From Isoetes taiwanensis (Eukaryota; Streptophyta; Lycopodiopsida; Isoetales; Isoetaceae), in contig JAJEKV010000016.1 of NCBI GenBank assembly GCA_021234155.1, positions 2,110,001 through 2,174,000 on the forward strand: a DNA stretch of 64,000 nucleotides, read 5' to 3'. Both the position numbers and the translations under genes were made by a program. Below the pieces are notes generated by a model that was not told the DNA's origin, did not search any database, and saw only the letters and a program-made list of their open reading frames with translations. This document shows, in pieces, positions 1 through 11,164 of the stretch. Position 1 is the stretch's first letter, and each line of letters begins with the position of its first letter.

Positions 1-180
1 TTGAAAAGATTGAGACTTATGTTGAAGGCCAGAAAGGCTACATAGTTGGCCTGTGTTTTTGAACCAAAAAAGCAAGTTGAGCTGTTACAGTAGAAAAATA
101 TAATTGCAAAATTTGAAAGCAATGACTTTGCAAAAAAGCCATTGGGGTTGAAGTTTATATAGAAAGAACCGATCTTCTGC

Positions 181-690
181 TCTGAGCTGGCCTCACTTCC
201 TGGATCCTTGTCATGGTGTCAAGTTATGATTTGTTTTTGTCAATTTGGTTCATGGAAGGCATCCCGTTATTACATGTTTTTCCATATTGGGTTTAGGTAT
301 TTGTTGAGCTATATTGGGTTTTGGCTGCATGTCTCGCTATATTGGGTTTAGGTATTTGTTGAGCTATTTGAATTTAGATATTTGTTGAGCTATATTGGGT
401 TTAGGAATTTGTTCAGCTATTTAGATTTAGGTATTTCTTGAGCTATATTGGATTTAGGCATTCCGTTATTGCATGTTTCGCTATATTGAGTTTAGGTATT
501 TGTTGTGCTATTTGGGTTTAGGTATTTGTTGAGCTGGTCTCACTTCCTTCATCGGTATCAAGTTATGATTTGTTTTTGTCGTTTGAAGCCCAATGCATTG
601 TCCAGGTGTGATTCCTGGAAGACGTCTTCGGGTTTGATTCCCCCAAGGCATTTTGTTATTGCATGTTTTGCTATATTGGATCTAGGTATT
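181..690 (+). repeat. Degenerate 27-bp tandem repeats inside a larger duplication
   Basis: From about 280 to 537 a unit of roughly 27 bp, of the form ATATTGGGTTTAGGTATTTG followed by TTGAGCT, recurs about nine times with substitutions. The flanking text (GAGCTGG, CTCACTTCCT, then a run around TCAAGTTATGATTTGTTTTTG) occurs near 181-240 and again near 529-580, so the block is itself part of a larger imperfect duplication. No coding signal. Confidence 0.7.
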
Positions 691-1337
691 TGTTCTTGAT
701 GTGTGAATGAATAGTAGACGTGTATGTACTTTGTGAATTTAGATTTATTGGACGCATTTGCATCATGTATATTCATGTATGTCATTTTTTTATTTTATTC
801 TTTGCCTCATGGACATACATGTCTAGGTTCTAGGTTCGATTCCTAGAGGCATGTGACCATGGTGTATTCGTTGAGATTCAATATATTTTGTATGCTTGAA
901 TTAGTGTTCGAGATCCTACGGTTTCTTATTACTGCTAAGGTTTTTCCCTCGAAAACCCTTCGGGGCGGGGGTTTTTTAATCCTGTCAGTAATATGCTTGC
1001 TGCTCTCTTTTTGTTTGGGTCCCATAGGCCAATAGGCCAATTGGTCTCCGTGGACGCTAAAAACCTATTCTATTCTATTCTATTCTATTTGATATTTTTT
1101 GGATATTGCTTAATGGACAATATTTCGCGATAGAGTAGATTTTAAGATAATTCATTGCAACTAAAAATACCAAAGACAAATTTGAAGATTAAACCATAGT
1201 GAACTTATTCTCATTTGTTAGGAAGTTCTAGCAAATTCAGATCATTTTTGGCTGGACCCCCCTCCATTTTTTGTTGTGGAGATTAGATTGTTGTGAAGAT
1301 TAAATTGTTGGGGAAAGGGCTTAAGCATTTGTCCACC
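691..1337. other. Intergenic, no gene seen
   Basis: AT-rich sequence downstream of the XTH gene. It contains a GGTTCGATTCC string at 833-843 that resembles a Pol III B box and a short (TATTC)n tract at 1064-1092. No open frame here looks real. Confidence 0.5.
1064..1092 (+). repeat. (TATTC)n microsatellite
   Basis: About five tandem copies of a TATTC/TTCTA pentamer. Confidence 0.8.
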
Positions 1338-2824
1338 TTACAAGGGATTGGGAGCCAGCCTACGCCGGATCTTGGGCTTCAACTTATGATCTCCAAACGA
1401 ATGATAATCCTCCACAAAAGGAACATATGATCTGTGCTTCCTTCTTGAAGAATTTGCAGCAGCATACGCAGCATCTATAGCTTTGGCAGATAAACATTCA
1501 GGCAATGGCTTCGGATATCGATCCTTGTCCTTGCAGTAAGAATAAAACATATGTTTCCTCCTTACCCACCCAAGCGCTGATTTCTGTTCTGGATTTAAAT
1601 CATCAAAAGTGCCCAAGTCATTTTTAACATCAAGTTCTGATGTAGAATCACAGTTTGTTTGATTGCATGGAAAACCTTGGAGCTTCAAATCTTTGAAGCT
1701 GGCAATGAAGGGTGCCTTTGAATAATCAACAGGGTATTTTCCTCCCATAGTTGCCCAGCCAGATCCATCCCAGATGGTGGCATATACAGCCATTGGCTTG
1801 CGCGGGTATTCCCCTGTTTGATCCGCATCTCTGCTCAGATATTGCCTGATTGGAATATCATCCACAAAGAATCTGCATAAGAATTTTGTGCAAGTTCATC
1901 AGTCAAGAAAAACCAGTACTTCAATTATCAATAGTTTAGCTTATGCAAATTGTTGTTTCTACATTACTTTTTGGTGGAATCATCAGAAAGTAAGTGCGCC
2001 TATTTTATGGTACAATCACCAGACATAATACCCAGTTCATTGATTTCATTGTTTTGGAAAAAGTGCATTCATGACATGATTCCACGAAAAGGGAAAAAAG
2101 TTGGAATATGCGAAGAAGAAAGGGATGAGGAAGCTTTACACAGTGTGGTAATCGTTCCAGAAAAGGCTGTATTGATGGAAATCTGCTGTTGGATCAAACC
2201 ACAGATGCAGCCTTTCTTCCCGGCCTCTTCCCATGCTGCCATTGCCGTATATATTTGTCTGGAGCACATAAGGCATCCCAGGCACCACTCCTAGAAACTC
2301 AAAGTCAAATTCGTCGTGCTCCCTCGAATAGATATCTGAATTAGATGTCTGTAATAACTCTCAAACAGAGTACCTAAGCAAAAATTTTGTAAAAGTAGAT
2401 AAGCAGAAAATCCATATGGCAACATAATCTATACTCACATAAAATGCTGTCACAACTCCCGCAGAGTAATTTGCCGGTAGCTTGATTGACGCACTGAAGA
2501 AACCATAATGGTAACTCTGTTTAGACTTGAATCCCGATCCTAAAAAATCAAGAACCGTTGTTAATCCATGCAAAATAACGTAAGCAACATCTATCTTGTG
2601 GATTTACCGGAGTGTTTATCAAGAACAAGCTGGATTGTATTCTTGTCATTTTGCAGATTGACATTTGTATCACCTCCCCAAATAATCGAATATCCGTCTC
2701 TGAACAAAACTGGTGGAATTTGCCCTGCTAAGTCCGGCAATGCTTCAACTAATTGGTGTGCAAGAAAAATACACAGAACTAGCTGCATCTGCCGTTTCAT
2801 ATCCTCCGATCTTTGAGAATTCAT
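1338..2824 (-). CDS. Xyloglucan endotransglucosylase/hydrolase (XTH), GH16 family
   Basis: Cuts and religates xyloglucan in the cell wall. Four exons on the minus strand join in frame with GT-AG introns: 2608-2824, 2439-2539, 2140-2348 and 1338-1872. The product is about 353 aa, or 345 if the inner ATG at 2800 is used; I favour the inner one because it directly precedes a hydrophobic signal peptide. Exon 1 holds the WGGDT motif. Exon 3 holds the catalytic [10 protein letters not shown] motif (usually HDEIDFEFLG; both Glu and the Asp are kept) followed by an NGS glycosylation site. Exon 4 starts with FFVDDIPIR and carries the XTH C-terminal region with its conserved Cys residues, ending in a basic tail ([13 protein letters not shown]). 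The GRGREER stretch after the glycosylation site resembles group III-B XTHs (XTH27/28-like), which is an inference. No frameshift or stop, so probably functional. A TATATAA lies at about 2858-2864, upstream of the start. Confidence 0.92.
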
Positions 2825-4380
2825 CTAAGTATATGCCTGCGGAACTGCCTAACCAAAAAGAATTATATATCAAGCTTTAGCCAGTGACAAGCTTCAAAGT
2901 GGCAAAAAGAATCCGCGTCAATATCTAATTCCAGCTGTGATATTGCAAAGAAATGATCTGGCAAACGAAATATAACGAGTAGAAGCTGAAGGATTGAAGA
3001 AAAAAACAGAGATCCAGCTTAATATGATGCTGGAGCTCTATAAGACTCCAAAAAGAAGTAAATGAATACCTACCTCGAGAAAAAGAAGCCGAAAGAGAAC
3101 AAAAGGTGAACAAAATTCGGTACTCTTTTAAAGATTCGATCGATGTAAGAAGGGAATGCAATCTTTACAATGAAAATGCTTTAAGGAAGCAGAGATAAGA
3201 AGGGAAGGTAAGCAACTTGCCAAGAAATTGTGGAAGGCAGAAGACGAAGGGACCCGATGCTGAAATTTTGTGCTGCGCCTACCGGATTCAAACGTTTGGG
3301 AGGCCGGAGGTTCCGTTACGGCAGCTATGGCGATTTGCTGATTTCGTTATGGCAGCTATGGCTATGGCGATATGCTCATTCCATGTTGTTATGGCTTTTT
3401 AGATTGTACGCTCTCTCACGATCGTCGCCATCGCCAGCTCGACATTTAGAGCTTAAACTTTCGCCATTTCTGGCTGTGTCGACAAATTTAGGACCGCCCT
3501 TCTAAAATGAACAAGGAATACTCTTTGTTGACAAGAAATACCAAAACCCCATGTATCTCGGTATTGTAGTGGTCCGTTGGGAATATTTTGGAGATATTCC
3601 GATTTGGCCAACGGCGTAACTGTTCTGTTCGTGATTGATGGATCATCAAGTTTATTTTCATGAAGCTGGTTACGAGTTCTGCAAGATGCTAGGTGATTGA
3701 TACGTCGCTTCTTTTCCATTAAATTGGTTGGCAGTTGTGAAGGTTGTGAATGTTTATGCAGACTTGGTCCTCAGACTAGTTCCATTGCGAAGAAGAGGAG
3801 CGTTATTCAAAAGTTCTCTGCCATGAGTATGAAAAGAATTTACGGCACTTATCAAATACCAGGTTGCCAGTTTTGCATTATGAAGGGATGACTTCCAGTG
3901 ATAGCCACATTGCCTAAAGTTCCTAGCATCTCTTTCTGGCTATTGCATATCCTTCCAATTAATTCCGGTCATGGAAATTAGATAAAGCCTCTAAAAATTA
4001 ATTCTAGCAATCGAGCTCCATGCACGAGACACTGGCAAGTTAGTTCGGATGCTTAGATCTCCTTTTCCTTATCATTCTTCCCAAACCAAAACCCTTTAAA
4101 TTTTACCAAAAGACCGTCAAATCTCAAGTCGACCAAGACTTAAGACTCAATTAGCAATCTTAGGGATTTTTTACAAGAAAAAGACCCCAAGACTAGATCG
4201 TGGTCCAATTTTCCATAATAAAATATCTTTCTACATGAGTTTCTTATTTTATTGTTTTACATGAGATTTTCAAAGACATTCATGCAATATCAGTTTAAAC
4301 CCTTCTGATTCATAAGTTTAAAGCCATTTAAAGCATGCCACATACACTCTAAAAGACAATTTCCAATGATATTCATAAAA
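2825..4380. other. XTH upstream region, no gene seen
   Basis: This should contain the promoter and 5' UTR of the minus-strand XTH gene. Short frames at 3217-3505 and 3453-3719 overlap each other on opposite strands and match nothing I recognise. A small internal repeat of TATGGCAGCTATGGC type occurs around 3320-3370. Confidence 0.45.
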
Positions 4381-4406
4381 GGGTGAAAGCATGTAGCTGG
4401 GGGGCA
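4381..4406 (+). repeat. Left terminal inverted repeat
   Basis: Begins GGGTGAAAGC, continues ATGTAG then a G-run, and pairs with 27176-27201 in inverted orientation with about three mismatches. Confidence 0.7.
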
Positions 4407-4420
4407 GTTTTGCGCTGGCC

Positions 4421-4438
4421 AAGCACCCCCTAAGCACC
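4421..4438 (+). repeat. Left copy of subterminal direct repeat
   Basis: Eighteen bases differing at one position from 27137-27154, in the same orientation. Such subterminal repeats often bind transposase; that role is inferred here. Confidence 0.6.
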
Positions 4439-4505
4439 CTCCAGATCTTTTTTTTTTTAATATTTTTCAAATTCGTTTCCCCGTCATGCCCTTCACGTTC
4501 TTTGT

Positions 4506-4531
4506 GCAGCAGAGGCCTGCGCCTCTGCTGC
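4506..4531. repeat. Perfect hairpin with 11-bp arms
   Basis: GCAGCAGAGGC, a 4-base loop (CTGC), then GCCTCTGCTGC. It lies about 125 bp inside the left end of the transposon. Immediately after it, a segment beginning GCGACCCTAGCTACATCGA is repeated twice (about 4530-4573 and 4584-4620). Confidence 0.65.
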
Positions 4532-4629
4532 GACCCTAGCTACATCGATCCACTGATCCAAGCAAGATTTCTACGATGATCTTTGCGACCCTAGCTACAT
4601 CGACCCACTGATCCAAGCAGTACTTCTAC

Positions 4630-7197
4630 ATGATGAACCAAATGGCTATGATTCCGGCTTCTTTTTCAAACCCTTCATGCATTTCTTTGGATCAAACTAC
4701 GTTTGCTATTTGGGCCTTTGAAAAGGTATACCCGAACCTCTATTTTTTTGCCTCTGCTTTTATTTGCTTTCATGGCTTTATCCGGCTCATGCATGGTTTA
4801 TTTTGTAGGTCGAAATGAGGTTTGCAAGCACTATTGAGGAATTCAATGTTTACAAACTGCTTCCAAACGAAGGCAGGGATCCAGAAACTTTAACTTGGGC
4901 TGATTGCCCCACATCTGATTTTCTTAGTGTTTGGAATCGTGAAGTAAAAAGACAATAAGATCAAGCTCCACGGAGGTAAAGCTTTAATTTGTAGATGATT
5001 TGCATGATTTGGTGCACAAGATTTATCGAAAGGTTTAAAGAACAAGGAAGCTAGGACAGTTTTTGCTAGAGCTTTTGCATGGCAGCACAATCCAATGGCT
5101 CTTGCTCATCCTGCAAAATTCATAGTGAATTGGGCTAGATTTGCATGGAATAGAATCGACTTTCACAGAGAAATACCCAAAAAGAAAACCGACATGGAGG
5201 AAATTAATTTAGGAACATTGCTTTGGCTATTTCAGCCTTAGAGGCAAAATTAGATGTCTTATTTGGTGCACTTGATTCATTACACCATGATCTTAAAGAA
5301 AAGGAAAGCGAATTGGTCGGTGTTAGTGGGATTTTGCAAGGGTATGACCTTCTTCTTTGCATCAATTTCATTGGACATCTGAGGAAATTAGAAAGATCTA
5401 GAAAGCTTGAGAGCCATTTGTCCGGATGAGGATGTAGCTTTGAAACAAAAAAGCTGATGAGGAATGTGCACTAGATCTTTCCCCGCTCACAATTTTGAAG
5501 AAAAAAAAAGGAGACATTCGCCCGGGGATTTGGAAGCGAAATAAGTAGGATAAGTGCGATAATTTGTTTTAAGCGGGACAAGCAAGATGACTTGAAAACT
5601 AAACTAGGGAACAGGGGTAATTTGAGGTCTTCATTCCTCACCACCACACCTTGATCGGACCTTCTCGAAACCGGACCGTTGTAGATGGAACGAGTGGATG
5701 TGTAGTTTGTGGCATGGCATTTAGTGTCAATTTTGTCATGCATGTACAGCCTACAATGTGGACACAAGTTCCACCTTTGGTGCTTCGAAGTGCATGCAAA
5801 ATTTGCAATGCAATGTACGCAACCTAGAACGCAGCGGAGACTTGTATTGAGCTTGGTTATCTTAATTTTGTCCCTAACATGGAGGATGAGGAAGATAAAA
5901 GATAATCGAGGGCAGAGCCACTAAAAAGTACATGCGGTCATAATAACGATGAACATGTTGAATCTCTCGAAATTACAAGTGCGGAGAGCGTCCACAAATT
6001 CGATCCATGATGAGCCCTTTGAAAGGTTAGTTTTATATTTTTTATTTTATATTCAATAGTGCGGGTTGTTTAGTTGCATGTATGCAACAAGTAAGAAAGC
6101 GTATAAAGCGGTTAAAGAAGGCGCATCTTGAAGGCGGGATTTCTTGAAATGAAGAAGCTGATTTGGAGCGGCGTGTTTTGAGTAAGTATTTCATAGTCGA
6201 TTCGATATTTTGTTGCATTTGTATTAAGACATAAGCAGGTCTGGAAGATAATTCGAGAGGCGTGGAAGAAGTTGCGGGCAAGGAAGCATCAACGGATAAA
6301 GTTTCTCAAAAAGGTAAACTGCCTTACCCTTTCATTATGTGGACTAGTGGTTTCAGACTAGTGGTGCCAGACTAAGAGAAATTGCAGGAAATGAACTTGG
6401 CGAGGAAGCACCACATGATGAAGCTCCACTAGAGCAAGCAGCAGCTGTTGAAGCTCCAACACAAGAAGCAACCACCAAAAATGTTAAAGTTGGAAGAAAG
6501 GGTGTACCAAAACGTTTCAGACCTTCAAATAGTTGTGATGCACCTGCCACAAGACAAAAGCAAAAAAAGGTAAGGAAGCCTAGGGTCAATCAGAAGAATA
6601 AGAAGTCTACGAGCAGTGGAAAAATTATGGATACTCCACCAACTGCTGCTCCTGCAAGCACGAAGAAGAGTTCAGATGCTACACCAATTGCTGCTGGAAG
6701 CACTGAAAAAACTTTGGATACAATAGGTTAGTACAGATAGATCAATGTTTTATTTCAAAACTTCAATTACATTAGCATGTATGTGAATGGCAGGTACAGG
6801 TGGCTCGTTTCAAGCAGAGTCCTGGAACTCTAGCCAAATTAAGAAATTGTGGTTTCCAACCCAGGTAGCTAATTGGCCAAGTACGAACCAGAACCCATTC
6901 GGTTATACAAATTTTCATGCTCCAATTTGCAACTTTACCTCTGAAAGTCCACCTTTTCTTGTTCCAGACACTATTTTACCTTCTGCTACTGCAACTGATG
7001 AAATTCAATCTTCCCTCCATGGTGACAGTCCACCTTTGCATGTTGCAGACCCTATCTTACCCTCTGCTGCAGCTGACCAAGTGCAATCTCCCATCTGTGG
7101 TGACAGTCCACATGTGGCTGCAAATGAATCTGATACGGAAACGGACGCTGACAATGATATGACTTTGGAGCAATTTACCAGGAATATCGGACGTTAA
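4630..7197 (+). pseudogene. Gene A of the DNA transposon: unrecognised multi-exon protein
   Basis: I do not recognise this protein. Exons that join in frame: 4630-4725 (start MMNQMAM), 4809-4943, then 6239-6313, 6388-6726 and 6794-7197 (stop TAA). Between them, about 5041-5920 carries coding-like sequence that needs several one-base frameshifts to read through. It includes a Trp-rich stretch (FARAFAWQHNPMALAHPAKF), a helical acidic/basic segment (EAKLDVLFGALDSLHHDLKE) and a Cys-pair region with CVVCG about 30 residues before CKICN, possibly zinc binding. The 6388-6726 exon is Lys-rich with AT-hook-like KKVRKPR; the last exon is Ser/Pro-rich with an acidic tail (ESDTETDADNDM). It lies 250 bp inside the left end and points towards gene B, so it is probably an element-encoded accessory protein rather than a host gene. 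The first two and last three exon joins are intact; the middle is decayed. Confidence 0.45.
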
Positions 7198-7560
7198 GTT
7201 ACTATGTTGTAAATCATCTGTATGTTTAAGTTACTATGTTGTAAATCATCTGGCTAACTTGTTATAAAGCAAAGCGGTTTGCAAGCTGAAACAAGTGTAC
7301 TCTATGCAAATTTTGAGAACAAAAGGTTGCAAACAGATTTTATGTTGTAAATCATCTGTATGTTTAAGTTACTATGTTGTATGTTGTAAATCATCTGGCT
7401 AACTTGTTATAAAGCAAAGCGGTTTGCAAGCTGAAACAAGTGTACTCTATGCAAATTTTGAGAACAAAAGGTTGCAAACAGATTTTATGTTGTAAATCAT
7501 CTGTATGTTTAAGTTACTATGTTGTAAATCTATGCAACTGAAAGTTAAGTTTCTGCGGTT
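7193..7560 (+). repeat. Tandem repeat of about 145 bp, two and a half copies
   Basis: Directly after the stop of gene A, a unit containing TGTTGTAAATCATCTG, GGCTAACTTGTTATAAAG and AACAAGTGTACTCTATGC is repeated; the landmark GGCTAACTTG occurs at 7252 and 7397. A partial third copy ends near 7560. Confidence 0.8.
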
Positions 7561-8812
7561 TGCAAACTGAAACAAGTGTACTCTATGCAAATTTTAAGAA
7601 CATAAAAGTTTTATCCATATTTTGCCTTAAGGCAGACAAAAGGTTAAGAACAGATGTTTCAAGAAATAGAGTTTGATAAATACTTAAGGCATGCAAATGA
7701 AATTGATTCACTTCAAGGGCATTTTGGAACCTTGACGTCAAAGGGCAAGTTATATCATTCCCTCATCTTTAAAAGTGGAGTTGGTACTGAACACATTACA
7801 ATCTAATTTCATGCTGGGAATATATGCTGTGTGTAAACATAAAAGCCACTAAATTATATGTTCAAGTGGATTCATTGACGTAAATTATATGTTCAAATGG
7901 ATTCATTGACGTAAATTATATGTTCAAATGGATTCATTGACGTATGTCTATTATTGTTCTTATCCTGTATACAGATGTTTATTCTCATGGTAAACTGTCG
8001 CTATCAGCAACATCGCCCTAGTAGTTTCGCCAGTTACCTTTACACGGCTTTACACGGAGTAGTTTCGCTTTACACGGCTAAACAGGTATTAATATACACA
8101 GCTATCAAACACGGCTACACAGCTTAGCAAGCACAAACACTTAGAGGCTTAACTTCAGAAATGGCTAGCTTTAGAGGCCCTTGCCTTAGCCAGCACTTTA
8201 TCAAAAATTTCCATTTTAAAAGCTTTACAAGCCTACACGGCTATTACTCTATTCAATTTGAACAAAGAACAGAAACAGATACATGGCTATTACTCTACTG
8301 AATTTCATCACGGATCAAAATGCTTGATGTGCATAATCAGTGGACTAGAAATGGCTAGCTTTAGAGGCCTTTGCCTTAGCCAGCCAGCCAATGAATATAT
8401 TAATACAATAAACTAAAGTACATTTGAGCATCCTACAAGATTAATGAAAAAAATTATGTCAATGTTTCTATCCTGTAAGTAGCCTAAAGCTAAAAGTGGC
8501 TCGCAAAATATACAGAAATTCTAGCCTCTGGAAAACGAAATTTTGAAGCTGAAAATGTCCAAATGCGGACATAAAATCTGTATTTTCCTTAAGGCATACA
8601 TGATGCAAGCACTTGATTCTAGCTCTGCCCAAACTCAAAATTTATGACAGCAAGCTCGTGAACTATTTCCGTGTGAGCCTGTACCTCAAAAATTATGACA
8701 GCAAACTTGTCATTCCCCTGCACAAGACTTGTGAACTATTTCCTCCAAACTATTTCCTGCAAACTATTTCCTCGTGTTGCCTGCAAAAATAATTTGAATA
8801 TGTAACAAAAAT
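7561..8812. other. Intergenic space between convergent genes A and B
   Basis: AT-rich with no gene. Besides the 31-bp triplicate at 7850-7942, a segment starting GAAATGGCTAGCTTTAGAGG occurs at about 8157 and again at about 8347. Both 3' ends of the convergent genes should lie here. Confidence 0.5.
7850..7942 (+). repeat. Three tandem 31-bp units
   Basis: The unit starts TAAATTATATGTTCAAATGG and ends GATTCATTGACG. Copies lie at 7850-7880, 7881-7911 and 7912-7942; the first differs by one base. Confidence 0.9.
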
Positions 8813-9551
8813 TTAAGAAGCATACAACAAGTTGAAAAGATGCCAGAAATTACAACAACCTTTGGAATTAGACTTCCTTCTAAGTGTCTTAGACTGCACG
8901 TGAGTGACTGGTGTGTCCTCCTGCATTATTTGAGGTTTCAACTCAGAATATGTATAACGTTTCAATCTCTTTATATGCTTGCACCTGTTCCATTATCCCA
9001 TCCAGCAGCTAGTGCAAAAGCAAGATAGAGGTCTGTGGGCCACCATGGTAGGTCTGTTTTGGCAGATTGGCCTGATAGTATGAATGTTTTTTGTGCCCTT
9101 CAAGGTGTCACAGTCATATATCACTTCCCTACAAACCTCACCTAACTTTATGAGCCAAAATACCCTGAACACATTCATCACAATAGCATTAAAAACACGT
9201 ATATATGTGCATGCTTCTAAATTTCTAGAATTTGATCATACCTAGTGATTAAGTTGTCTTTCACACCTCTTTTCACTTGGAAATACCAAATCAAAAATTG
9301 TACAACGTCCTCTGCATTCCTTAGAGGTGTGCTCTCCCTCTTCAACATTTCACCTGTAAGTATTCTCTTTATGACGGCACCAACACCGTCATGCTCCCCC
9401 TTGCCATGGCAAGATGCAAAGAAATTCCACGACATCTTTACTGCATTAGATTGATAAAATCTTCCTAGGTGGTAAAAGGACCTAGAGGACTTGAATTGCG
9501 CTGCGCAACCATCAGACCAGAACACATGGTTTGTGTAGCATATACCTTTTT

Positions 9552-11149
9552 TGTGACGTTCCACGTATTTATACGGTCTACGTCACGTATTCATACGAGG
9601 CACGTACAAATACAAGCACGTCACCCCCTAAAGGTACGCTACCATGGGAGTATGAGAACGTGATTGCAACCTAAGGGGTTACCTTACAATGGATTAAATT
9701 AGCTATGCTAATTTAACACATTAATAATAATAACCTAGAACTTAGGAAGTGGGGCTAATTACCATTTGGGAGGCGCCACCGCCCAATCGATTGGGGTGCA
9801 TGGGGGTTGCCAAGTTTGGATGCCAACTTGACCCCTATCCCTGGGATTGACTCCTCTAATCGACCAAGGAAGGCCAGGAGCTGAGCGCCATCATCCACCT
9901 GCAGAGAATCACCATACTAGTCGTCCCTGTGCAGCAGCAGCTGAATTCCGAACTCCCTGGAGATGGAAGCGCCCCATGGAAATGAGTCCAGCCAGAATTC
10001 AGGTAGGTGGCTATGTGAATTCTAGATAACGCTTGGTTGTGTCCGTTTCTCTGTTCTCTTTGGGATTCAATCTAACCCTTGGTTGTACAAACAAATTCTC
10101 TTTATATTCAATTGGTTCTATTAGGAGGATGGGCTGTTAGCTCTTTGTTAAATCGACTAAAGCGGGGATTACGGGGGTAGAGACCCTGCAGGCAGGTGTC
10201 TTGTAGTATGCTCCTAGATAGCGCCCAATAGAGTCCCATTAGATGCGGCACATTGCACAAGAACCCACCGGGTCCTAGATGCTATGGTGCGGCTTAGCAC
10301 CGGACAAGGAACACAAGTGGTGACATGAGGGGTGGGGTCTTGCATGAGCATACATGGCTCCTGAGACTCCCCTACAGTGGGCTAGGCGATGGCAGGTCCG
10401 CGAGGGCGGGTATGGGTCCGACACTCCTGGGTGGGTAGGTGTGATCCAGGTATGGAGCACCTTGCACTTTGAGTAGATTTAGGGCGAGTAAGCAGAGCCT
10501 GCGGAGGACGAGGGGGTCTGATGCACACGCGTATTCTCTAGCTTCGCCAGGTGGAACCAGCGTGATTCCCGAAGGGGCGCTTCCCGACCTGCCTCATCGG
10601 ACCGGCGTCATGAACACGGAGTAGGCTCAAGGGTGATTCCTCACGAACTGCGTCTCAGGAAGGCTATAGCAAAGCCATAGCATGAATTGACCCATCCGCA
10701 AAGTGTGCAGGAGGGGAGGCGGATGGAGTGGACAACCCTAGCCCGATGTTCTATTGCCCATAGCGCCATGCCAAGATTCGGTCTGCTGATCTCTTGAGGC
10801 CTGGCCCGTCGGTCGATCCTCACTGGGTGCAGTAGGGGTAGAACACAGGTTGGGTGTTTTCCTAGGATTAGATGCATATTCTATACGTTGGTATATTAGA
10901 TGGATCGCCACCCTTTCGTGGTGGTTATTTATGTATATTCATCTTTGCGTGCTAACCCTTGTATTCATGCTTCCATGACGTAGGAGTCCCATTGAAGGCG
11001 TGGGCGAATGACCCCTTCGTGTCCTTCTTAGGGCCTCATTTCATAGGTGGCGAAAGCAGACGGAGGGCCACGCTCATGGTGAGATGATCGCCATGGGAGA
11101 AAAGTCCCGTATGTATCGTCAGAAGGGTGGTATATATTACGGGGCGTCG
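9552..11149 (+). repeat. 5' LTR of the chromovirus
   Basis: Starts TGTGACGTTCC. Aligns end to end with 21016-22609 with many small indels and substitutions, mostly in C/G-rich triplets. The right boundary is placed just before the primer-binding site and is good to a few bases. Confidence 0.88.
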
Positions 11150-11152
11150 CGA

Positions 11153-11164
11153 TGGTATCGAGCC
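11153..11164 (+). other. Primer-binding site
   Basis: TGGTATCGAGCC is the initiator-Met tRNA site TGGTATCAGAGCC with one A missing. The second LTR element in this window keeps the full form at 62626-62638. Confidence 0.8.

Noticed and set aside
829-850. tRNA gene or SINE from the GGTTCGATTCC box
   Set aside because: No A box at the right distance and no cloverleaf could be traced; the (TATTC)n tract downstream hints at a retroposon tail but this is too weak.
3217-3719. Frames upstream of XTH
   Set aside because: Overlapping on opposite strands, no domain, no splice signals supporting them.
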